A stretch of 24,949 nt of DNA from CAZJBP01 sp964544115 (GTDB lineage Bacteria > Verrucomicrobiota > Kiritimatiellia > UBA8416 > JADHWI01), in assembly GCA_964544115.1 (NCBI GenBank), contig CAZJBP010000033.1, forward strand, positions 1 to 24,949, written 5' to 3'. A program made the position numbers and the translations under genes. Shown here one piece after another: positions 13,681-21,851 of the stretch. The notes beneath the pieces were generated by a model. That model saw only the letters and a list, made by a program, of their open reading frames with translations, had not been told where the DNA came from and did not search any database. The first letter of the stretch is position 1. Each line of letters opens with the position of its first letter.

Positions 13681-14727
13681 TTACGGGACGATAACCACCT
13701 TGAGCGCTCCGCTGGACGGATCGGCCTGCGTGGCGACGGCCTTATTGAAGTCGTCGAGCTTGAAGCGGTGGGTCACGAGGGGCCGCGTGTCCACCTTGCC
13801 GCTGACGATCATGTCGCGCGCGGTCAGGTACGACGCAATGGCCGAGCTGTTGGCCCCGTGGAGGTTGATCTCGTTGTAGTGGATCACATTCCAGTCGATG
13901 GGGTCGACCGAGTCGGGCTTGGGCATGCCGGCGAAGATCGACAGGTGCCCGCCCTTCGCCAACAGCTTCATGCCCACGCCGACCAGGGGCTTGACCGAGG
14001 CGGCCACCACCACCGCGTCGACCCCGCGGCCGCCGGTGTGGTCCTTGACCCACTGGGCCGGGTCGGTCTGCTTCGAGTTGACGTAGTGGTCGAACGGCAG
14101 GCCCAGGCCTTTCAGCAGGTCCAGGCGCTCCTGCGACACGTCCATGACCGTCACGCACCGTGCGCCGCGCGCCTTGGCCACCAGCCCGTTGAGCGTGCCG
14201 ATAATGCCGCCGCCGAAGATGACCACGTGTTCCAACGTTTCCATCGGCATGTACTGCATCCCGTTGACGCAGCAGCTCAGCGGCTCGATCAGCGTGCCCG
14301 CCTCCGCCGACAGCGTCTCCGGAATGGAGATCAGGCACCCCTGGTCCACGGCCGCCTTGGGCATGATCATGTACTCGGCGAAACCGCCGTTGAACTGGTA
14401 GCCCATCGCCCGGAAGCCCTTGATGCAGAGGTTCTGCTGGTTGCGCGCGCAGGCGGGACAGGCGTTGCAGCCGATGACGGTCTGCACGATGTAGCGCTCG
14501 CCCTTCTTGACGCCCTTGACGCCGGCACCGATCTTCTCCACGCGGCCGGTGATCTCGTGGCCCACGATCGGCACGTCCACGGGCTTCGTGCCGGCCAACA
14601 CGCGCTGGTCGGTGCCGCAGATGGCGCACGCTTCGATCTTCAGGAGCACTTCGCCGGCCGCCGGCTCGGGGGTGGGAACGTTTTCGACCACAATCACGCC
14701 GGGTGATTTGATTACCGCTGCTTTCAT
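13681..14727 (-). CDS. Zinc-dependent medium-chain dehydrogenase (threonine/sorbitol dehydrogenase-like)
   Basis: 348 residues, typical. Catalytic zinc ligands Cys37 (CAICGTD), His57 and Glu58 (VGHE) are present, as are the four structural-zinc cysteines 87, 90, 93 and 101. The NAD(P) Rossmann motif is VVIFGGGIIG, followed by the acidic VTVMDVSQERL, which suggests NAD. The family oxidises secondary alcohols of sugars, polyols or threonine; the substrate cannot be read from motifs. It follows the second dehydrogenase (14784-15821) in the same direction across a 56-bp gap filled with short repeats, and may form an operon with it. No strong ribosome site was seen (GGGAG is 13 bases upstream). 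Confidence 0.88.
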   Translation of the reverse strand: MKAAVIKSPGVIVVENVPTPEPAAGEVLLKIEACAICGTDQRVLAGTKPVDVPIVGHEITGRVEKIGAGVKGVKKGERYIVQTVIGCNACPACARNQQNLCIKGFRAMGYQFNGGFAEYMIMPKAAVDQGCLISIPETLSAEAGTLIEPLSCCVNGMQYMPMETLEHVVIFGGGIIGTLNGLVAKARGARCVTVMDVSQERLDLLKGLGLPFDHYVNSKQTDPAQWVKDHTGGRGVDAVVVAASVKPLVGVGMKLLAKGGHLSIFAGMPKPDSVDPIDWNVIHYNEINLHGANSSAIASYLTARDMIVSGKVDTRPLVTHRFKLDDFNKAVATQADPSSGALKVVIVP

Positions 14728-14744
14728 AGTGTGTCCAAGCTCCC

Positions 14745-14782
14745 AGGATTCAGGGTTCAGGTTCTCAGCATTTCAGCATTTC
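14745..14782. repeat. TTCAG-type short tandem repeat
   Basis: GATTCAG, GGTTCAG, GTTCTCAG, CATTTCAG: units of 7-8 bases in the gap between the two dehydrogenase genes. Confidence 0.55.
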
Positions 14783-14783
14783 C

Positions 14784-15821
14784 TCAAATCTCGATCATGG
14801 CCTTGACGACGCCGTCCCGGTAGTCGGCGACGAGGTCGAACGCCTCTTTCGTGCGCTCCAGCGGAAAGCGGTGGGTCACCAGGGGGGACACGTCCACGGC
14901 GCCGGTTTCGATCAACGCCAGCGCCGGTTCCACGCAGTGGTTCTGGCGCCGGATGTTCTGGAGCGTGATCTCCTTGCGCCGCATCTGATCGATGGCGAAC
15001 GAGATCCGGTCCACTTCGGGGATTCCCACCAGCACCAGCCGCCCGCCGGGCTTGAGCAGGCTCACGGCCTGGTCCAGCGCGGCCTGCTGGCCGCAGCACT
15101 CCAGCACCACGTCGAGGCCCAACGGTTCACGTTCGAAAATCGCCGCCACAACGTCCTCGCGGTCGGGGTTGCCGGCCCACGCGGCGCCGCAGCGGCGCGC
15201 CACGGCCAGCCGCGCCTCGATGCGGTCGGTGACGTAGAGGGTGCGGGCCCCTGCGGCGCGAGCGGCCAGCAGCGCGCACAACCCGATGGGGCCCGCGCCA
15301 AGAATCGCCAGGCGCGTATCCGGCCCCATCGCACCCGCCTGTTGGACCCCATAGACGGAAATGGACATGGGTTCGACCAGCGCCGCCAGCTCAAGGGAGG
15401 TTGACGCCTGGACGGGGAAGCAGCAGTCCTCGGGCATGACCAGCCGCTCCCCGATGCATCCGTCGGCCTGGCCCGGACAGCCCAGAAAGCGGATGGCCCG
15501 GCAGGTATGCGGGCGGCCGGCGCGGCACTGGTCGCAGCGTCCACAGGACATCGCGGGCTCGACGGCCACGCGATCGCCGGGTTTCACCCGCTTGACGGCG
15601 CGGCCTACCTTCACCACTTCCGCCGAGCACTCGTGCCCCACCGGAAACGGATACTGCACAACCTGGGAGCCGATCCGGCCCTGTGTGTAGTAGTGTACGT
15701 CCGACCCGCAAACGCCCACCCGCCGGATGCGCAGCAGCACATCGGTGTCCGCGCGCAGAACAGGGTCCGGAATCTCGCGGACCTCCATCTGCCGGATGCC
15801 GGTCAGAACTGCAGCTTTCAT
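14784..15821 (-). CDS. Sorbitol (L-iditol) dehydrogenase-like zinc dehydrogenase
   Basis: 345 residues; start has GGAGGT 13 bases upstream. Catalytic zinc ligands Cys38 (VCGSDVHYY), His63 and Glu64 (VGHE); structural cysteines 93, 96, 99 and 107; Rossmann motif LAILGAGPIGL and then TDRIEARL, suggesting NAD. The HYYTQGRIG and YPFPVGHE segments are characteristic of polyol (sorbitol/xylitol) dehydrogenases. It would oxidise a polyol to a ketose in the cytoplasm. With the other dehydrogenase and the nearby sorbitol-6-phosphate-dehydrogenase-like SDR it points to polyol or rare-sugar use. The exact substrate is uncertain. Confidence 0.88.
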   Translation of the reverse strand: MKAAVLTGIRQMEVREIPDPVLRADTDVLLRIRRVGVCGSDVHYYTQGRIGSQVVQYPFPVGHECSAEVVKVGRAVKRVKPGDRVAVEPAMSCGRCDQCRAGRPHTCRAIRFLGCPGQADGCIGERLVMPEDCCFPVQASTSLELAALVEPMSISVYGVQQAGAMGPDTRLAILGAGPIGLCALLAARAAGARTLYVTDRIEARLAVARRCGAAWAGNPDREDVVAAIFEREPLGLDVVLECCGQQAALDQAVSLLKPGGRLVLVGIPEVDRISFAIDQMRRKEITLQNIRRQNHCVEPALALIETGAVDVSPLVTHRFPLERTKEAFDLVADYRDGVVKAMIEI

Positions 15822-15930
15822 GGTTGGACACCACCTCCGAGAACCGACTTTTGTAACGGGAAACCCCGGTTCAGGCGCGCAGAAGACGTTACCCGAAGCG
15901 CCCCCCGTTTTGAAAGGCGTAACTGACGGA

Positions 15931-15960
15931 AGGGTTCAGGGGTCGGGGTTCCAGGGCTTC
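15931..15960. repeat. GGTTCAGG-type short repeat
   Basis: AGGGTTCAGGGGTCGGGGTT and the following CCAGGGCTTC are degenerate units of the GTTCAGG class also seen at 14745 and 16540. Confidence 0.4.
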
Positions 15961-15981
15961 GGGGTGTGCTGTCGCTCGGGC

Positions 15982-16060
15982 GTGTCATCCCGAACGCAGT
16001 GAGGGATCTGAAGAGGGGCGTGGGCAGGCACGAGATCCCTCACTGCGTTCGGGATGACAC
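15982..16060. repeat. Perfect 28-bp inverted repeat with 23-base loop
   Basis: The arms 15982-16009 and 16033-16060 are exact reverse complements, containing CATCCCGAACGCAGTGAGG. This block belongs to a class of dispersed palindromic repeats found in many uncultured bacterial genomes. It lies between divergent genes, so it could act as a small nonautonomous element or simply as a hairpin in RNA. Confidence 0.85.
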
Positions 16061-16213
16061 GGATCGAGGACGACAACGAGGGGAGCGCCAGCCCGCCCCA
16101 ACAACCATCCAGAAAATCCTGAACATCCTGTCGCATCCGCTCGCAAGGCGGTCGGGGCTTACCGCCCTCCAGCCATGCTTCCCGTCCGCGCCCCGTCATG
16201 GGCCTCGCCTTGC

Positions 16214-16248
16214 GTTCAGCTTTCCGTTTTCAGCTTTCAGCTTTTTCT
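16214..16248. repeat. CAGCTTT heptamer repeat
   Basis: CAGCTTT occurs at 0, +14 and +21, with a degenerate unit between. It follows the inverted repeat and precedes the small membrane protein gene. The approximately 500-base gap 15822-16321 otherwise holds nothing I can assign. Confidence 0.6.
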
Positions 16249-16321
16249 CTCAACTGGATTTCGTGCCGCGGGCGGCTCATCATGTCCGCCGTGGGCTTGC
16301 CACGGTGAAGGAAGGTGCAGC

Positions 16322-16531
16322 ATGAAGCGGAATACGGCGCTGAAGATCCTCAACCCCATCCTGGGCCTGCTGGTCCTGAACCAGATGACCACCGGCCTGT
16401 GCGGCGCCCTGCTGCCGCGGGCGACATTCAAGCTCCTGCACGTGGGCGGCGCCTTCACGCTGGCTGCAGGCATCGTGCTGCACCTGATCCTGAACGCCAA
16501 CTGGATCAAGGCGAACTACTTCGGCCGCTGA
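16322..16531 (+). CDS. Small two-helix membrane protein (DUF4405-like)
   Basis: 69 residues; ATG preceded by AAGGAAGG. Two hydrophobic helices: ILNPILGLLVLNQMTTGLCG (about 9-28) and LLHVGGAFTLAAGIVLHLIL (about 38-57). The second carries two His residues spaced 15 apart, ending NANWIKANYF. This His pattern resembles DUF4405/cytochrome-b-like small proteins, where such histidines may bind heme. It is the only plus-strand gene in the right half, divergent from the dehydrogenase operon and convergent with the SDR. Its function is unknown. Confidence 0.7.
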   Translation: MKRNTALKILNPILGLLVLNQMTTGLCGALLPRATFKLLHVGGAFTLAAGIVLHLILNANWIKANYFGR

Positions 16532-16539
16532 AATTTCAG

Positions 16540-16575
16540 AGCACTGAACCCCGAACCCTGAACCCCTGAACCCGC
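16540..16575. repeat. CTGAACC heptamer repeat
   Basis: ACTGAAC, CCCGAAC, CCTGAAC and CCCTGAAC fill the space between the convergent small membrane protein and SDR genes. Confidence 0.6.
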
Positions 16576-16582
16576 CCCGGGC

Positions 16583-17818
16583 TCAGTTCAGCATCACCTG
16601 CCCGCCGGTAACGGCGATGGCCTGGCCGGTTTCGTACTTCTGCTCGACGAGATAGAAGATCGCCGCGGCGACGTCATCGGGCGAACAGCCGCGCCGCATG
16701 GGCACCTTTGACATGTAGAAGGACTTCACGTCCTCGACGGTCTTCGCTCCGGGCACTTTGCCCGCGCGCAAATACTGCACGAAGAGCCCCTTCTCGGGGT
16801 CGGACCACAGGGGCCCCTCGAAGTAGTTGCCCGGGCAGATGGCGTTGACCTTGATGTTGTCCGACACCAGCTCCAGCGCGAACGACTGCGTCAGCCCGAT
16901 GGCCCCGAACTTGCCGCCGGCATAGGCGAAATTGCGCTGGCTGCCCTCGAGCCCGGACTTGGAGTTGATCTGGACGATATCCATCGTGTGGCACGGGTTC
17001 AGCGCGTGCTGGCGCCGCATCCACGGAACCACGGCCTTGGCGCAGAGGAAGTACGCCTTGTAGTTCACGTTCGTCACGAGGTCGAACGACGCCTCGTCCA
17101 TCTCCTCCAGCCCGCCCGCCCTGAGGACCCCGGCGTTGGACACGAACAGGTCGATGCCGCCGAACCGCCGGACCGCCTGCGCGATTCCGTCGCCAATGGA
17201 CGCCAGGTTCGTCACGTTCATCGTGACAAACATCGCCACGCCATCGCCATGGGCGCCATTCAGCTCCTCCGCGCACGCCCGTCCCGCCGCCTCATTGAGG
17301 TCGGCAATGACCACCGCCGCACCCTTGCGCGCGAGGGCCTCGGCAATGCCCTTGCCGAACCCCTGGGCGCTTCCGGTGATGAGGGCCACGCAGCCGCGCA
17401 GCCGCGTGTCGACAGGAACGCGCGCCGGACGCCCCACAGGCGCCGCCCCTCCGCCCGTCAGGCCGCCAACGGCCGCCGCGAGCGCCTGAGGCGTGTCCCG
17501 TCCCACGATCAGCCCCACGCCCGCCAGCGCCACCACGGCCGGCGCCGCGCCGCCGTGCGTCGCCTTGTAGGCTGCCACCTTCTGCCGCACGCCGTCTGCG
17601 ACCGCGCCGGCCTCCAACCGGACCACCCCCTGGAGTCCGGCGGCGGCAGCGCGCCGCTCAAGCCGGTCACCCGCCGCCGTCGCCAGTTCGCGCGCGTCCG
17701 GCGAGTCGTCCAGGCACGCCAACGGGCACGGGTCCGCGCCATCGGCGCGCCCGCCCGCGTCGGGGCTCGAACAGGTCATGCGGTACGCGAGAACACAGTC
17801 CAGGTGTGGATCGATCAT
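16583..17818 (-). CDS. Sorbitol-6-phosphate 2-dehydrogenase-like SDR with N-terminal extension
   Basis: 411 residues from ATG 17818, which overlaps the stop of the PHP gene (ATGA). The SDR domain (about 138-411) has the NAD motif TGSAQGFGKG (148-157), SNAG (227-230), catalytic Ser (INSKSGL, 284-290), Tyr299 and Lys303. VQINSKSG and ITVTGGQVM-type ends (IAVTGGQVMLN), and KVPMRRGC, match SrlD/RhaW-type dehydrogenases closely. The first 135 residues are extra. In them AYKATHGGAAPAVVALAGVGLIVGRDTPQAL resembles the segment that links aldolase and SDR in bifunctional rhamnulose-phosphate aldolase/dehydrogenases. The aldolase's catalytic His and Glu motifs are absent, so this looks like a truncated fusion that kept the SDR. 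The substrate is probably a sugar-alcohol phosphate or lactaldehyde-type compound. Confidence 0.82.
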   Translation of the reverse strand: MIDPHLDCVLAYRMTCSSPDAGGRADGADPCPLACLDDSPDARELATAAGDRLERRAAAAGLQGVVRLEAGAVADGVRQKVAAYKATHGGAAPAVVALAGVGLIVGRDTPQALAAAVGGLTGGGAAPVGRPARVPVDTRLRGCVALITGSAQGFGKGIAEALARKGAAVVIADLNEAAGRACAEELNGAHGDGVAMFVTMNVTNLASIGDGIAQAVRRFGGIDLFVSNAGVLRAGGLEEMDEASFDLVTNVNYKAYFLCAKAVVPWMRRQHALNPCHTMDIVQINSKSGLEGSQRNFAYAGGKFGAIGLTQSFALELVSDNIKVNAICPGNYFEGPLWSDPEKGLFVQYLRAGKVPGAKTVEDVKSFYMSKVPMRRGCSPDDVAAAIFYLVEQKYETGQAIAVTGGQVMLN

Positions 17819-19170
17819 CGGGCGGCTCCGTTGCGGTCGCTGAACCAGGCCAGGGCCTTCTCTTCCCCCATCTGCCGGAGGCGGTCGGCCTCCGCGCGCG
17901 CGAGCGGCGGCTGCGCGCCGACCCGCTCGAAGAACGTGTTGCGGGCGGCCGTGTCGTCCCCGAACTGCGCGTCGGCCTTCGCCCCGACGTACCCGAAGCC
18001 GGCGTAGCGGGCCAGCAGGCTGTGGCCCACGAACAGCCGCGCGCCGCGCAGGAAGACCTCCTTGTGCGGCCGCAGCGCCGCGCCGTCGAGATCGTCGGTG
18101 AACGGAACGCCCTGCTTGTTCAGCTCCGTGCCGATGTTGATCGGCAGGTGCAGCGCCACGGCGGCAGACACAATCTCGCCCAGCTTGCCGATCTTCAGCG
18201 CCTTCTCGTCCGGATTGCGGATGTTCCAGTTGCGGTCGGGAATCAGGTTCAGCGCGCGGGCGCCCTTGGCGCGCAGGCACTCGAGAAATGCGGGGGCGTC
18301 GCTTTCGCCGCCGCTGGTGCCGTCCAGCCAGGTGGCCATCGGCACCGCGCCGCACGACGCGACCCACGAAAGGAACACATCCACCGGCGGGAACGTGCCG
18401 ACGGACGGCGGCTCGTAGCCGAACCCGCCCTTCTTGGCCAGGCGCGACCGTACGGCCTCCTCGAAGGCCGGGAGGTCGCCCATCAGGGCCGCGGTCTTGT
18501 CCAGGTCCCGCACCAGCACGCGCGCCCAGAAGTCTGTGCGCGTCGCCGGATCCGGGAACGCCGCCTCGGCCTTGCGCACGTAGGCCCGCACGATGTGCCG
18601 CTCGGTCGCCACGCCGGCCGGCGTGAGGGGAACCACGTCGCGCGCGTAGTCCAGCGCGATGTCCGGAATGTGCGGGTTGATGCGCTGGATCAGGGCCTCG
18701 TTGCGTTCGCGGGCGCCGCGGCGGAATGCGGCGAGGCCCTGGGCCTGCGGGCTGCCGGCCGCCAGCGGCCGGGCGAAGCCGCCGCCCATGATGTACGTCA
18801 CCCCGGGCTCGCCGGGCGAGTTGATGTCCACCTTGGCGAAGTCGCGCACGTAGGCGCGGGTTTCAAGGTTGACCGTCGCGCGCAGGCCGAGGATCTCTCC
18901 GGCCTCGAGGAACTCCTCCTGCCCGTCCAGAACGTCGAAGTCGCAGAGCCCCGCCGCGTAGAGGCCGGCCGAGCGGGCCGCCCACGCCAGGTGCGACGGC
19001 GACCACCCGTCCGCGTTATAGGAGAAGAACGAGTGCATGTGCATGTTGACGTTCGTGCCCGCGGGGGGCTGCGCGGCCGCCCGCGTTGCGGCCAGGGCGC
19101 TGAGCGCCTCGCGCCGACGTCCGGCATCCACGTCGTCGAGTTGTGCAATCCGATCGGTATCAGAGGTCAT
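17815..19170 (-). CDS. PHP-domain metal-dependent phosphoesterase-like protein
   Basis: 451 residues. The N-terminal PHP pattern: NMHMHSFFSYNADG (His44, His46), then LCDFDVLDG with Asp77, then NLETRAYV with Glu103. These correspond to the metal ligands of the PHP family (HisB-N/POL-beta-like phosphoesterases). The rest is long, with INIGTELNKQG and LFVGHSLLARYAGFGYVG near the C-terminus, supplying the remaining His. It is translationally coupled to the SDR gene. A sugar-phosphate phosphatase or hydrolase role in the same pathway is inferred. It has no visible ribosome site; a promoter just upstream would give a leaderless mRNA. Confidence 0.8.
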   Translation of the reverse strand: MTSDTDRIAQLDDVDAGRRREALSALAATRAAAQPPAGTNVNMHMHSFFSYNADGWSPSHLAWAARSAGLYAAGLCDFDVLDGQEEFLEAGEILGLRATVNLETRAYVRDFAKVDINSPGEPGVTYIMGGGFARPLAAGSPQAQGLAAFRRGARERNEALIQRINPHIPDIALDYARDVVPLTPAGVATERHIVRAYVRKAEAAFPDPATRTDFWARVLVRDLDKTAALMGDLPAFEEAVRSRLAKKGGFGYEPPSVGTFPPVDVFLSWVASCGAVPMATWLDGTSGGESDAPAFLECLRAKGARALNLIPDRNWNIRNPDEKALKIGKLGEIVSAAVALHLPINIGTELNKQGVPFTDDLDGAALRPHKEVFLRGARLFVGHSLLARYAGFGYVGAKADAQFGDDTAARNTFFERVGAQPPLARAEADRLRQMGEEKALAWFSDRNGAAR

Positions 19171-19178
19171 GGCCGTGC

Positions 19179-19206
19179 ATTATGCCACGCCGCAGCGCGT
19201 GGGCAA
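19179..19206 (-). promoter_or_regulatory. Predicted promoter giving a near-leaderless transcript
   Basis: On the minus strand: TTGCCC (19206-19201), a 16-base spacer, then CATAAT (19184-19179), then only eight bases to the PHP gene ATG. Transcription would start at or next to the ATG, consistent with the absence of a ribosome-binding sequence. Confidence 0.4.
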
Positions 19207-19230
19207 GAGCGCGATGAGGGGGCGGGGGGG

Positions 19231-19286
19231 GCAGAAGTCAGGAGACAGAAGTCAGAATCCAGAAGCCAGGAGACAGAAGTCAGGAG
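19231..19286. repeat. CAGAAGT heptamer tandem repeat
   Basis: Eight consecutive 7-base units in perfect register, each starting with CAG (CAGAAGT, CAGGAGA, CAGAAGT, CAGAATC, and so on). A shorter stretch of the reverse-complement type follows at 19337-19366. Together they fill the 229-base gap between the PHP gene and the lipoprotein gene; no gene is visible there. Confidence 0.8.
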
Positions 19287-19399
19287 GGAACAGGGGCCGC
19301 CGCAATCCCGGAGCATCGCCGTCTTCATTCCTCCCGCTTCCGACTCCTGACTTCTAGATTCTGACGCCCCCGCCAACGGGCGGCGGCACGCCGTACCGT

Positions 19400-19903
19400 T
19401 CAGCGGGATGTTCGACCATCCTCAGCGGTTGGTTCTGCTTTCGTTTTGTCTGCTGTCGACACGAGCAATGACGATGTCGGCCCCCAGTTTGCTCCGATGC
19501 CGCGGTCAAGCCCTGCGACGACATGCAAGAAGGCATCCAGTCGGTTCGTCTCGGGACCTTCTCCGCGCACGACGATATCACTAAGCCGCTCTCGGCATCG
19601 CGCTAAAGCGATGCCGAGAGCGCCATCGTCTCCAAGGTGATCATACAGAAACGCCTGTCTTGCATGGAGTACAGCGAAGAATGCGTTGCTGTTTGGACGA
19701 TACTCATGCTGACATAGGGTCTCGGCATAGAGTGTGAGATCGTCCATTTGTGCCAGTGCGGCTGCAGCGGAACCGCTCTTGTACGTCTCAAGGGCTTCAA
19801 GTTCAAGCTTGCGGCACTTCTTGTATGAGTACTCGGGTTTCCCGCATCCGACCGTGAGGCAGAGCAGTGCTGCCAAGAACCAGCATCGCTTAGGCTCTGT
19901 CAT
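19400..19903 (-). CDS. Predicted lipoprotein of unknown function
   Basis: 167 residues; ATG 19903 overlaps the CysNC stop (ATGA). A lipobox is visible at the end of the signal peptide (LLCLTVGC, Cys20). The mature part is helical, with YKSGSAAAALAQMDDLTLYAET and ARQAFLYDHLGDDGALGIALARC resembling TPR-like helix pairs, then a Ser/Thr/Lys-rich tail. The base composition is visibly less GC-rich than its neighbours and its codons are less biased, suggesting a different origin. I cannot name a family. The coupling to CysNC may be accidental, because the CysNC end is itself made of repeat sequence. Confidence 0.6.
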   Translation of the reverse strand: MTEPKRCWFLAALLCLTVGCGKPEYSYKKCRKLELEALETYKSGSAAAALAQMDDLTLYAETLCQHEYRPNSNAFFAVLHARQAFLYDHLGDDGALGIALARCRERLSDIVVRGEGPETNRLDAFLHVVAGLDRGIGANWGPTSSLLVSTADKTKAEPTAEDGRTSR

Positions 19904-21813
19904 CTTCTTGACCTACCTGTCGTCGAGCTCCTGACTTCTGGATTCTGACTTCTGGCTTCTACCTCAATGCGCGGCAGGACCGCCTCCAGCAATGCGTCGA
20001 CCGCGGCCTCGACGCCTACGACGGCGGTGGCCACTCGCACGTCGGGCGACAGGGGCGGCTCGTACGGGGCGGAGATGCCGGTGAATTCGGGGATCTTTCC
20101 GGCTCGCGCCTGGCGGTAGAGACCCTTGGGGTCGCGCTGTTCGCAGACGGCCAGCGGACAGTCGACGAACACCTCGAAAAAACGCTCCCGGCCGATAATC
20201 CGCCGCGCGGCCTCGCGGTCGGCGGCCATGGGCGAGATGAACGAGACAATGGCGATGAGGCCCGCCTCGTTGAACAGGCGGGCGACCTCAGCCACACGGC
20301 GGATGTTCTCCGTGCGGTCGTCGGGCGTGAAGCCGAGGTCGCGGTTGAGGCCGTGGCGCACGTTGTCGCCGTCGAGCAGGAAGCACGCGCGGCCCTGCGC
20401 GACCAGGCGCTCCTCAAGCGCCAGGGCCAGCGTGGACTTGCCGGCCCCGCTCAGGCCGGTCAGCCAGAGCGTCAGCGGCTGCTGCCCGAACAACGCGGCG
20501 CGCGCCGGTGCCGTGACTCCGCCGACCGTCGGCACCACGATCCGCTGGGCCTCGGCCGGCCGGGCCGGCGCTCGCTGCGCGCGCCGGTCGATCAGCATGC
20601 CGCAGGCCACGGTGCGATGGGTGCCGCGGTCGATCAGGATGAACCCGCCGGTTTCGCGGTTGAGGCGGTAGGGATCCCAGAAGATGGGGCGGAACGCGTC
20701 CAGCGTGACGCGCCCGATGTCGTTGGCCTGCAGCGTGTCGGCGGCCTCCCGGTGCAGGGTGTCCGGGTTGACCTTGTAGTGCAGCGTGCGGATCGCGGCA
20801 TTGACGGTGTGCGTCGTGTGCTTGAGCAGGTAGGGCGTACTGACGTCGCACGGCGCGCTGTCCATCCAGACGAGCATTGCTTCCACGGCCCGGTCCGTGC
20901 GCGGCAGGTTGGCGGGGTGGACCAGCATGTCTCCGCGGCTGATGTCGACGTCGTCGGCCAGGCACAGGGTCACCGCCTGCGGCGCGTAGGCGTAGTCGAG
21001 GTCACCCGCCGCCGTGACGATCCGCTCCACGCGGGTGCGGACGCCCGTGGGCAGCACCGCCACCTCATCGCCCTTGCGGACGACGCCGGAGGCCACGCTC
21101 CCGCAGACGCCGCGGAAATCGGACGTGGGGCGGTTGATGAGTTGCACGGGGAACCGGAAGTCGATCAGGTTCCGCGCTCCGGGGATCTCCACGTTCTCGA
21201 GATAGTGCAGGAACGTGGGGCCGCTGTACCACGGCATGTGGTCCCCGGCGTGGACCACGTTGTCGCCGCGCAGCGCGCTGAGGGGAATGAACGTCAGGCC
21301 GCGGACGTCCAGCTTGAGCACGAAATCGGCATATTCGCGCCGCAGGGCTTCGAACACCTCCTGGGAATACCCGACGAGATCCATCTTGTTGATGGCGACG
21401 ACCACCTGCGGAATGCCCATCAGCGAGGCGATGAAGCCGTGCCGCCGCGACTGGGTGGTCATGCCGTTCTGCGCGTCCACCAGGATGACCGCGAGGTCCG
21501 CGTTGGACGCGCCGGTGGCCATGTTGCGCGTGTACTGCACGTGCCCCGGAGTGTCCGCGATGATGAAGCGGCGGCGCGGCGTCGAGAAATGCCGGTACGC
21601 CACGTCGATGGTGATTCCCTGCTCACGCTCGGCCTTGAGCCCGTCCGTGAGCAGCGCCAGGTCCGTCTCCGCGCGATTCAGTCGCCGGGAGGCGGCGTCG
21701 AGCGCGTCCAGGTGGTCCTCGTAAACGGACTGCGTTTCCAGCAGCAGCCGCCCGATGAGGGTCGACTTGCCGTCGTCCACGCTGCCCGCGGTACAGAACC
21801 GCAGCAGATCCAT
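19900..21813 (-). CDS. cysNC: Bifunctional sulfate adenylyltransferase subunit 1 / APS kinase
   Basis: About 637 residues from ATG 21813; a GTG at 21849 in the same frame would add 12. The N-terminal part is a CysN-type GTPase: G1 GSVDDGKS (10-17), G3 DTPGH, G4 NKMD, then two EF-Tu-like beta-barrels. The C-terminal part (from about 440) is APS kinase: P-loop GLSGAGKST, LDGDNVRHGLNRDLGF and the FISPMAADR motif, all intact. With CysD it would make APS from sulfate and ATP and then PAPS. This is the NodQ-type fusion common in sulfation pathways. The last 15 or so residues (ARSQNPEVRSS) are encoded by the heptamer repeat at 19929-19962 and were evidently added by repeat insertion past the natural end. 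Confidence 0.95.
   Translation of the reverse strand: MDLLRFCTAGSVDDGKSTLIGRLLLETQSVYEDHLDALDAASRRLNRAETDLALLTDGLKAEREQGITIDVAYRHFSTPRRRFIIADTPGHVQYTRNMATGASNADLAVILVDAQNGMTTQSRRHGFIASLMGIPQVVVAINKMDLVGYSQEVFEALRREYADFVLKLDVRGLTFIPLSALRGDNVVHAGDHMPWYSGPTFLHYLENVEIPGARNLIDFRFPVQLINRPTSDFRGVCGSVASGVVRKGDEVAVLPTGVRTRVERIVTAAGDLDYAYAPQAVTLCLADDVDISRGDMLVHPANLPRTDRAVEAMLVWMDSAPCDVSTPYLLKHTTHTVNAAIRTLHYKVNPDTLHREAADTLQANDIGRVTLDAFRPIFWDPYRLNRETGGFILIDRGTHRTVACGMLIDRRAQRAPARPAEAQRIVVPTVGGVTAPARAALFGQQPLTLWLTGLSGAGKSTLALALEERLVAQGRACFLLDGDNVRHGLNRDLGFTPDDRTENIRRVAEVARLFNEAGLIAIVSFISPMAADREAARRIIGRERFFEVFVDCPLAVCEQRDPKGLYRQARAGKIPEFTGISAPYEPPLSPDVRVATAVVGVEAAVDALLEAVLPRIEVEARSQNPEVRSSTTGRSRR
19929..19962. 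repeat. CTTCTGG heptamer repeat inside the cysNC 3' end
   Basis: CTCCTGA, CTTCTGG, ATTCTGA, CTTCTGG, CTTCTAC: five 7-base units. It encodes the end of CysNC and belongs to the same class as 13643 and 19231. Confidence 0.7.
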
Positions 21814-21851
21814 TGTGATAGCAGGCTCAGAGCTCACGCGTTCAATCACCC

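Noticed and set aside
12241..14706. Very long open frame on the plus strand across lpxC and a dehydrogenase
   Set aside because: It is antisense to two genes with clear family motifs; its product is rich in Arg, His, Gln and Val with no domain pattern, as expected for a shadow frame in GC-rich DNA.
17819..18367. Upstream extension of the SDR frame
   Set aside because: The extra 183 codons lie inside the PHP gene in another frame and are Arg/Ala-rich; the ATG at 17818 overlaps the PHP stop and fits coupling.
19231..19286. CRISPR array
   Set aside because: Units are 7 bases with no spacers and no cas genes nearby.
17806..19350. Long plus-strand frame opposite the PHP gene
   Set aside because: The minus-strand PHP protein has metal-ligand motifs and gene coupling; the plus frame has no start signal and no motif.
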